Below are positions 1 through 4,720 of a stretch of DNA of 8,473 nt, piece after piece. Within the stretch, counting starts at the first letter, position 1. Each line of letters starts with the position of its first letter. The position numbers and the translations under genes were made by a program. Origin of the DNA: Cyanobacteria bacterium UBA3803 (GTDB taxonomy: Bacteria > Cyanobacteriota > Vampirovibrionia > Gastranaerophilales > Gastranaerophilaceae). A model generated the notes under the pieces. It had not been told where the DNA came from and did not search any database. It worked only from the letters and a program-made list of their open reading frames with translations. The stretch spans positions 1-8,473 of the forward strand of contig DFEL01000183.1 in assembly GCA_002369055.1 (NCBI GenBank). Direction: 5' to 3'.

Positions 1-262
1 TAACCCTGCCGCCTCTGATAAGAACAACACTGTGTTCTTGAAGGTTATGTCCAATACCCGGAATGTATGAAGTAACTTCAAATCCGTTTGTTAATTTAAC
101 TCTGGCAACCTTTCTCAATGCTGAATTAGGTTTTTTCGGAGTTGTTGTGTAAACTCTTGTACAAACACCACGTCTTTGAGGACATTCCATCAATGCCGGT
201 GATTTTGTTTTGTCTACAAGCTTTTTACGTTCACGACGTACAAGCTGATTAATTGTTGGCAT
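1..262 (-). CDS. rpsL: 30S ribosomal protein S12, 5' part only
   Basis: S12 is a small-subunit protein at the decoding centre that helps control translational accuracy and is the classical target of streptomycin-resistance mutations. The first 87 codons are present, starting MPTINQLVRR. The nearly invariant S12 core is visible: CPQRRGVCTR (27-36), TTTPKKPNSALRK (39-51), NGFEVTSYI (59-67), GHNLQEHS (71-78) and LIRGGRV (81-87). Both lysines at 43-44 are wild type, so the best-known resistance site is unmutated; the second hot spot (Lys88) falls just outside the window. The ATG at 260-262 has a strong AAAGGAG five bases upstream (268-274). About a third of the protein is cut off by the window edge. 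In most bacteria rpsL leads the str operon (rpsG, fusA, tuf), which would continue leftward; that is expectation, not seen. Confidence 0.98.
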   Translation of the reverse strand, partial: MPTINQLVRRERKKLVDKTKSPALMECPQRRGVCTRVYTTTPKKPNSALRKVARVKLTNGFEVTSYIPGIGHNLQEHSVVLIRGGRV

Positions 263-347
263 AATTTCTCCTTTTATATCTTTTTGCTATTATTTTCTCT
301 AATTCAAAGTTTGAATTTCTCAGCACAAAAATTCAACTAAGTGTCGT
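263..347 (-). promoter_or_regulatory. rpsL 5' leader with mutually exclusive hairpins
   Basis: The predicted untranslated leader of rpsL holds three related segments. In transcript order they are TTGAATTT (336-329), AAATTCAAA (318-310) and TTTGAATT (308-301). The middle segment can pair with the first (8 bp, 10-base loop) or with the third (the plus strand 301-317 is a perfect palindrome centred on 309; about 6 bp as RNA), but not with both. The pairing is seen directly in the sequence. A regulatory role, such as ribosomal-protein feedback, is inference, because the AT-only stems are weak and neither covers the Shine-Dalgarno sequence. Confidence 0.3.
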
Positions 348-353
348 ACTATA

Positions 354-383
354 TATATAACAACAAGCAAAAAGTATTGTCAA
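354..383 (-). promoter_or_regulatory. Sigma-70-type promoter of rpsL
   Basis: On the minus strand a perfect -35 TTGACA (383-378) is followed, after 18 bases ending in TGT, by TATATA (359-354), which gives an extended -10 (TGnTATATA). A 17-base spacing to TTATAT also works. Transcription would start near 347, leaving a leader of about 85 bases before the rpsL ATG. The -35 box lies inside the 3' arm of the terminator hairpin of the upstream rhodanese gene. Confidence 0.65.
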
Positions 384-410
384 CTGTTATTTTAGATTGA
401 CAATACCTTT
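369..410 (-). terminator. Rho-independent terminator after the rhodanese gene
   Basis: Reading the minus strand from the rhodanese stop, a perfect 10-bp stem forms between GTATTGTCAA (406-397) and TTGACAATAC (383-374), with a 13-base loop and a T5 run at 373-369. Three more A-T pairs (410-408 with 373-371) extend the base across a one-base bulge. The stem is GC-poor, so termination may be partial. The site ends 21 bases after the stop codon. Confidence 0.5.
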
Positions 411-430
411 GTTAAGTTTTTTCAAGTTAT

Positions 431-832
431 TTATTTTTCAGATATTACTGCAAAGTGAAAATCCTCCGTCCACGACTTAAAACCACCTTGCATTACCATT
501 ACGGGATAACCCGCATCCGCAAGTTTATATGCGGCTCTATCTCCCAAATGACAAAGATTATTGTAGCAATAAACAACATTTATATCTTCTTTTGAAAGCT
601 CTATTTTATCATTTGCCAAATCTTCTTTTATTTTTTCGTAAGGCAAATTTATAGAATTTGGAATATGAGAAATTTTATAATCTTCTTCTGCTCTTACGTC
701 AATAAGTTTAACCTTATTTTCCTCTATCATTTCCTTTAACTCAACAGGGCCAAGTGTATATGCAAGATTTTTTGCAAAAAAATCTCTTGCATTGTCAGTT
801 TCAAAACGTATTTTTTTTATTTGTTCGCTCAT
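431..832 (-). CDS. Single-domain rhodanese-like sulfurtransferase
   Basis: This is a 133-residue, probably cytoplasmic, rhodanese-fold protein. Such proteins carry sulfur as a cysteine persulfide and pass it to acceptors such as cyanide, thioredoxin or biosynthetic enzymes; the substrate here is unknown. Visible motifs are the CH2A-type motif LIDVRAEEDYKISHIPNSINLP (43-64), the active-site strand and loop VVYCYNNLCHLGDRAA (86-101), and GYPVMVMQGGFKSW (108-121). The six-residue loop C94-H-L-G-D-R99 fits the canonical CxxxxR, with Cys94 the likely catalytic residue; Cys89 is a second nearby cysteine. The protein has no signal peptide or membrane segment. The ATG at 830-832 has AAGGA seven bases upstream. 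An in-frame TTG at 872-874 would add 14 residues but has no good ribosome-binding site and would lengthen the protein into a region unlike the family. The ribosome-binding site lies in one arm of a large inverted repeat. Confidence 0.9.
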   Translation of the reverse strand: MSEQIKKIRFETDNARDFFAKNLAYTLGPVELKEMIEENKVKLIDVRAEEDYKISHIPNSINLPYEKIKEDLANDKIELSKEDINVVYCYNNLCHLGDRAAYKLADAGYPVMVMQGGFKSWTEDFHFAVISEK

Positions 833-833
833 A

Positions 834-921
834 AAATAATCCTTATCTTTATCTACAATCAAAAGATAAATCAAATTAAAAAAAAATAATTTACCTGATT
901 GTATAAAAATAAGGATTATTT
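834..921. repeat. 88-base near-perfect inverted repeat over the rhodanese RBS
   Basis: The left arm 834-861 and right arm 896-921 are reverse complements. The outer 19 bp (834-852 with 903-921) have one mismatch (847/908), then comes a two-base bulge (853-854), then 7 more perfect pairs (855-861 with 896-902). The loop is 34 AT-rich bases. On the minus strand the AAGGA Shine-Dalgarno of the rhodanese gene (844-840) is inside the distal arm, so the folded transcript would hide it. No T-run follows on either strand, so it is not a normal terminator. The trinucleotide ATA flanks both ends (831-833, 922-924), which could be a tiny target duplication of a MITE-like element, but three bases may be chance. 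Confidence 0.75.
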
Positions 922-943
922 ATAAACTTATGTTTAATTTGAA

Positions 944-1576
944 CTATTTTGCCGCAGCTCCGATTTCACGCTCGTTTGTAAAATTACCTGTACGTACACC
1001 CATTAAATCATATTGTTTTCCACCGCCATTCCAGCCATATAAAGGATTACATTCTCCTGTTCTTAAGGCTGTACCTGCCGGAAATTCGGCATCACAAATA
1101 AACTTTGGAACTTGTGGTAAAGCAAATTTATCTGCTATTTGTTCTGCTGTTAAACCTTTGACATCTTCATATTTCATAACCCATGAACCTGCTTTACCGG
1201 AATTCATGCCGTCATAAGTTCTTACAAATCGTGTAGGTTCTTTTAATTCAATTATTTCTGCAGTATCACCTTCTTTATAAGGTGCATCTTTATAACCTCG
1301 TGTTGTCCAAAACATATTTGCTTCTTCTGTCGGCATTTCACCAATAACACGATACTTACCTTCAACTTTATATGTTTCTTCACCTCGTTGAATAGTCATT
1401 GTTCGATTAAGTTTTATGCCTGCCATTGCAGAACTTCTAACTGCGTTACTACCTTCTTTTGAAACTACTTCTTTTTGGTTTTCTATTGCTTTATTATCCG
1501 ATTGCTCTGAAGCAATCTCTTTTTTTTGACCTGTATTTACACTGATAATACCTGTACTGTTAATTTGCATACTCAT
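944..1576 (-). CDS. Putative effector/toxin-domain protein (ART-like C-terminus)
   Basis: This 210-residue protein is of unknown function. Residue numbers here count from the upstream ATG at 1582. Residues 1-60 are polar and low in complexity, beginning MSMQINSTG. From about 70 onward it is compact and resembles, from memory, a domain found at C-termini of large secreted polymorphic toxins and phage head proteins: EPTRFVRTYDG (115-125), AGSWVM (131-136), GLTAEQIADKFALPQVP (143-159), FPAGTALRTG (167-176), GWNGGGKQYDL (183-193). The order Arg121, Ser133, Q190-Y-D192 after a GGG turn recalls the R-S-[Q/E]xE layout of ADP-ribosyltransferases, but the last acidic residue is Asp instead of Glu. Ribosome-binding AAAGG sits 8 bases before the ATG at 1576 and only 2 before that at 1582, so 1576 is preferred. 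No signal peptide or membrane segment is seen. It follows the PQQ-like gene by about 90 bases. The ART assignment is inference and could be wrong. Confidence 0.6.
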   Translation of the reverse strand: MSMQINSTGIISVNTGQKKEIASEQSDNKAIENQKEVVSKEGSNAVRSSAMAGIKLNRTMTIQRGEETYKVEGKYRVIGEMPTEEANMFWTTRGYKDAPYKEGDTAEIIELKEPTRFVRTYDGMNSGKAGSWVMKYEDVKGLTAEQIADKFALPQVPKFICDAEFPAGTALRTGECNPLYGWNGGGKQYDLMGVRTGNFTNEREIGAAAK

Positions 1577-1642
1577 ACACATAACCTTTTCTCATTCTCA
1601 ATTACAGTGAATTTATCGGTTATCATGAACAAAATCTTTAAT

Positions 1643-1657
1643 ATATTGTTACAATAT
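1643..1657. promoter_or_regulatory. Short palindrome ahead of the effector-like gene
   Basis: The perfect palindrome ATATTGT-T-ACAATAT lies in the 90-base gap upstream of the 944-1576 gene, and a further ACAATA follows at 1661-1666. The one-base centre makes it a poor RNA hairpin but a plausible binding site for a dimeric repressor. No convincing -10/-35 pair was found here, so the gene may be read through from 1673-2029. Confidence 0.25.
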
Positions 1658-1672
1658 TTTACAATAGCAGAT

Positions 1673-2029
1673 TTATCTTGATACACTAAAATTGATTATC
1701 TTACCATTTGTTATATTAATTTCAAAATTACGCCCATAAAAATCAGAAGCAGAAATATTGCCTTTGTCATTTTGCACCATATTTTCAAATGGTAATTCCT
1801 CATTAATATTGGGATATGCTTCTAAAGCAGATTGAACTTGCCATAAAAACTGACAATCTTTGTTCAAACAATAGATATTTTTTAATGTTGTTTTATCATC
1901 ATACGGAATTTTTAACAAAAATATTACTTTGTCATCAACGGCAAGTGCATTACCTATTTCAAAATCAAAATTAATAGGTTTTTTGTTTACAAATAAAGTA
2001 TTTTTTCTAAATTGAACATCTAATGTCAT
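1673..2029 (-). CDS. Small PQQ-blade-like hypothetical protein, immunity-sized
   Basis: This 118-residue soluble protein has no signal peptide and a beta-rich composition. Residues 31-66, ending in NIYCLNKDCQFLWQVQ, look like one blade of a PQQ-type beta-propeller (strand, 'xYxLxxxGxxxWxxx' ending). Residues 84-113, with GNISASDFYGRNFEINITNGKII, look like a second blade with the typical N-G-K-I-I turn. Two blades are too few for a full propeller, so it is a small stand-alone relative. Its size, solubility and place between a pre-toxin-like gene and an effector-like gene would suit an immunity protein; this is inference from context only. The ATG at 2029 has AAGGA seven bases upstream. It is 44 bases downstream of the 625-residue gene and may also have its own promoter. 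Confidence 0.7.
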   Translation of the reverse strand: MTLDVQFRKNTLFVNKKPINFDFEIGNALAVDDKVIFLLKIPYDDKTTLKNIYCLNKDCQFLWQVQSALEAYPNINEELPFENMVQNDKGNISASDFYGRNFEINITNGKIINFSVSR

Positions 2030-2051
2030 AAATATATCCTTTACAACTTAG

Positions 2052-2079
2052 ATTATAATCCAAAATAGTTTAATTACAA
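2052..2079 (-). promoter_or_regulatory. Possible separate promoter for the 118-residue protein
   Basis: A perfect minus-strand -10 TATAAT (2057-2052) lies 16 bases after TTGTAA (2079-2074), a 4/6 match to -35 that overlaps the stop codon of the upstream 625-residue gene. The leader would be about 15 bases and includes the AAGGA ribosome-binding site. The -10 sits in the palindrome GATTATAATC, so TATAAT also reads on the plus strand, but no plus-strand gene follows there. Confidence 0.45.
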
Positions 2080-3951
2080 AGTTTTTCTTTGTGCTTCATC
2101 AACTTTTAAGTCAATAATATAACCACCTGCCGAGAATGCAACCGAATAAACAACTCCTTGCAATGTAATTTTTCCTGTTGCTATATATTCAAATCCACTG
2201 TCAATAGCAACATCTGCGACTGTTGACAGAGCAAAATCAGTAAGTTTTGCGGCAGATTTTCCTGACATTTTTGCAATTGGAGAAGTTATTGCCTCAATAC
2301 CTTTATATGCCAATTGATTTGCTATTGCAGTAGCACCATCTACTGCTGTGTATTTCAAAATTTCTTTAATATCTTTTGCTGTCATTCCTTGTTTTGAAGA
2401 CAACCTGTCAGTGCCATAAACCGCTGCTGCTGCTCCTGAATGCATTGCTGCAATTTTCAAAGTCGGAATAACCCCTGTTCCTGCTGTAAACATCCAGATA
2501 GGAATTGATGCAGCTCCTAAAATTGTATCTTGAACTAACAATTCTGACCACATTTGAGAATTTCTGTAATCCGCAACTCGTTTTGCTATATCGTTTTTAA
2601 CACCAAATGCAGCATAGTATGAATTATCGTATTCTCGTTTTAGTTCCGATAAATCCTTTTTGCCTGTTGCATTTTTAGTATTTTGACCTAAGCGTTTTGC
2701 ATATCGCTGTGCCATTCTTTGCATTACAGAATATTTTTCTTCCAATGAGGACTCAGGTTTAACCTTGTAGTCCCTCATATTTTTTTCGATTTGTTTTTTA
2801 CCGTTTTCAACATTACCTTTTCCGATAAATTCTGCAAATGAATTTAAATTACGCTCATATATACTTTCTTTTGTTTCTTTTAACACAGGAACCATGCCTG
2901 TTACGGAAGCAGGTGCCAAAACAAATTTGTCTTTCAGCGGCATACCTGTCAATAAATCTGATACTGATTTTTTAAAATTATTTTCAATACCCGTGCATAG
3001 AGCGGCAGCAACATATCTTTCTTCTTTTTGCTTGTATGCCGCAATTAATTCAGGGTCATATTCTATATCAAAAATTTCTTTGAACTTTTTGTTGTAGTCT
3101 TTTGTTCCAACACGTTTATTCAATTCTTGAACTTGATTATTAAAAATATTTATATCTTCTTGTACAAGTTCTTTTTGATTTTCCGAATTCCATAATTTTC
3201 TTATTTGTTCACCAAGTTTTGCAGACCAGCCATCATAATTGGCTTGTTCTTGCATTGATTTTTTTGCTTTTGTAACAGAGTTGTTTAAAATTTCTGTTGT
3301 ATAGGTTTGAGTATCTTTTATATTTGCATTTTGGATTTCTTTACGTTCTTCTTGAGTTAAACCTTTTTTGTTTTCAATTGCCTGTACCAAAGCACCTGAA
3401 ATTTTATCAATTTGACCGACTTTTACAGGTAATAAAGTATCAAATTGTGCATTTAATTCTTTATCGAAAAATTCTTTATAATGTCCTGTTTGAACCCCAA
3501 ATTTGTTGCCTAAATTTACCAGCTTATCAGTAATTCCGTTTACTGCATCTATTCTTGTTTGTGATAAATTTGCTCTTTCTTTACATATTGCTGCAATAAG
3601 AGATTCTTCAGGAGAAATCTTATTGTAAGCGTTAATGGTTGGAATAATGTTTTTTTCGTCTAATTTATTGTATTCAGATTTAAATTGTTTACTTGAAACA
3701 CCGCCAACAGAACCTTTTAATGCTTTTTTCATATTGTTGGCAATTATTTCTCCGCTAACATATCTGTTTTGGATTTTATTACCCAAAAACGATACTTCGG
3801 AAACGTTATCTCTCTTTTCTTGCAGTTGGAAAACATCAGTTTTTAAAGTAGGTTTTATTACAGGTTTAGACACGAAAAAATCAGGTGTACGGACTTGTAC
3901 CCCATTCAAATCATAAGATTTTCCTGTAACAATCGAATTAATTTTTAGCAT
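2074..3951 (-). CDS. Large helical hypothetical protein with pre-toxin-like C-terminus
   Basis: This 625-residue protein is not assignable to a known enzyme. The N-terminus MLKINSIVTG has no signal peptide. Residues 70-470 are mostly charged alpha-helix (K/E/N-rich), probably with coiled coils. Residues 294-318 and 447-472 look like a weak internal repeat (F..xxDxxxAxxxY...xxAxL). Residues 470-512 are hydrophobic and small-residue rich (ILGAASIPIWMFTAGTG, HSGAAAAVYG). Residues 534-615 have the alternating Ala/Asp/Gly helices (AVDGATAIANQ, STVADVAIDSGFEYI, GVVYSVAFSAGGYIID) seen in pre-toxin linkers of polymorphic toxins or in glycine-zipper membrane segments. It ends only 10 residues later (DEAQRKTL), so any catalytic tip is absent. 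The ATG at 3951 is the first possible start after an in-frame TAG; the nearest AGGA is about 15 bases upstream, unusually far. It is divergent from 4108-4710 and upstream of the 118-residue gene. It could instead be a structural, adhesin-like or secreted host-interaction protein. Confidence 0.65.
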   Translation of the reverse strand: MLKINSIVTGKSYDLNGVQVRTPDFFVSKPVIKPTLKTDVFQLQEKRDNVSEVSFLGNKIQNRYVSGEIIANNMKKALKGSVGGVSSKQFKSEYNKLDEKNIIPTINAYNKISPEESLIAAICKERANLSQTRIDAVNGITDKLVNLGNKFGVQTGHYKEFFDKELNAQFDTLLPVKVGQIDKISGALVQAIENKKGLTQEERKEIQNANIKDTQTYTTEILNNSVTKAKKSMQEQANYDGWSAKLGEQIRKLWNSENQKELVQEDINIFNNQVQELNKRVGTKDYNKKFKEIFDIEYDPELIAAYKQKEERYVAAALCTGIENNFKKSVSDLLTGMPLKDKFVLAPASVTGMVPVLKETKESIYERNLNSFAEFIGKGNVENGKKQIEKNMRDYKVKPESSLEEKYSVMQRMAQRYAKRLGQNTKNATGKKDLSELKREYDNSYYAAFGVKNDIAKRVADYRNSQMWSELLVQDTILGAASIPIWMFTAGTGVIPTLKIAAMHSGAAAAVYGTDRLSSKQGMTAKDIKEILKYTAVDGATAIANQLAYKGIEAITSPIAKMSGKSAAKLTDFALSTVADVAIDSGFEYIATGKITLQGVVYSVAFSAGGYIIDLKVDEAQRKTL

Positions 3952-4061
3952 GCAAAAAACTGATATTCCTACCTATGCTATATTTAAATGCTGTAAATAT
4001 ATTTTTTGCTTAAATACTGAAATAAATTTACACTTTTTTACATTCATCTTTGTTTTAATAA

Positions 4062-4089
4062 TTTCCAAACATAATTTTTGTGATAAAAT
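4062..4089 (+). promoter_or_regulatory. Promoter of the phosphatase-fold/glycosyltransferase pair
   Basis: An extended -10, TG-A-TAAAAT (hexamer 4084-4089), lies 16 bases after TTTCCA (4062-4067), a 4/6 match to the -35 consensus. Transcription would begin near 4096, with a short leader holding AGGG six bases before the ATG at 4108. The intergenic region 3952-4107 also has to hold the divergent promoter of the 625-residue gene; no convincing box was found for that one. Confidence 0.45.
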
Positions 4090-4107
4090 GTATCAGTAGG
4101 GATAATT

Positions 4108-4710
4108 ATGTTTCAAAGAAAATGCAAAATAACGTTTATTTGTCACGGTTCAACAATATATTTGGAAGACAACAGGTTTACCAATAAACTTGACCATCCG
4201 CCAATCAATGAAAACGGAGAATCAGAAATAAAAAAAATTACGGATTTTATCAAAAACAGAGGGCTTAAAACAAATAAGATATATTCAAGTCCTGCTTTAT
4301 GCTGCACACAAAGTGCAGAAATTATTGCTGATGAACTAAAACAGGATTTTGAAACAATCAACGAACTAACAAACAGAAATTACGGTGATTGGAATGGTTA
4401 TACGTTTGAAGAATTAACAAAAAAATATAAAGATAAAAATATTTCTGCCGATTGTCCCGAAAATGGCGAAGATATTAAATATTTTAATAAAAGAATTAAT
4501 GACATTTTAGCAGAAATTATTTCTAAAAATTTACGAGGAAGAATTATTATTGTTACTCATCCGGAGGTAATTCAGGCTGCAATTTGTAATGCACTTAAAA
4601 TTCCCGCTGAAAATGAATATAAAATTTACATAAGACCCGGTTCTGCCACACAAATAAGTTATTTTACAGATTGGGCAAGTCTTGTATATTCCGGTCATGT
4701 ACCTATTTAG
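4108..4710 (+). CDS. Histidine-phosphatase-fold protein, probable pseudoenzyme
   Basis: This 200-residue protein has the fold of the histidine phosphatase (phosphoglycerate-mutase-like) superfamily: ITFICHGST (8-16, normally RHGxT), HPPINENGESE (30-40, normally 'pLtexGxxqA'), IYSSPALCCTQSAEIIADEL (58-77, normally SSPLxRaxqTA), YGDWNGYTFEEL (92-103) and IIIVTHPEVIQAAI (146-159, normally vsHggvi). The phosphate-accepting His13 and second His151 are kept. The arginine before His13 is Cys12, the arginine of the SSP motif is Cys65, and the acid/base Glu four residues before Gly93 is Asn89. Normal phosphatase activity is therefore unlikely; it may bind a phospho-ligand, act as a regulator, or have altered chemistry. 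It is probably cytoplasmic and starts an apparent two-gene operon with the membrane glycosyltransferase, 10 bases downstream. The ATG has AGGG six bases upstream. Confidence 0.85.
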   Translation: MFQRKCKITFICHGSTIYLEDNRFTNKLDHPPINENGESEIKKITDFIKNRGLKTNKIYSSPALCCTQSAEIIADELKQDFETINELTNRNYGDWNGYTFEELTKKYKDKNISADCPENGEDIKYFNKRINDILAEIISKNLRGRIIIVTHPEVIQAAICNALKIPAENEYKIYIRPGSATQISYFTDWASLVYSGHVPI

Positions 4711-4720
4711 TGGGGAAAAT

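Noticed and set aside
833..874. Longer rhodanese start at an in-frame TTG (872-874)
   Set aside because: It has no good ribosome-binding site, adds 14 residues outside the fold, and the ATG at 832 has AAGGA at ideal spacing.
834..921. Rho-independent terminator for the effector-like gene
   Set aside because: The stem is long, but no T-run follows it on either strand.
930..1217. Plus-strand open frame antisense to the effector-like gene
   Set aside because: It is an overlapping open frame with no family resemblance, no ribosome-binding site and an implausible composition.
2894..3916. Three plus-strand open frames inside the 625-residue gene
   Set aside because: They are antisense frames left open by low GC content, with no motifs or initiation signals.
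4682..4720. Earlier glycosyltransferase starts (TTG 4682, ATG 4697)
   Set aside because: They overlap the phosphatase-fold gene, and the ATG at 4721 follows TGGGGA and starts directly on a hydrophobic helix.
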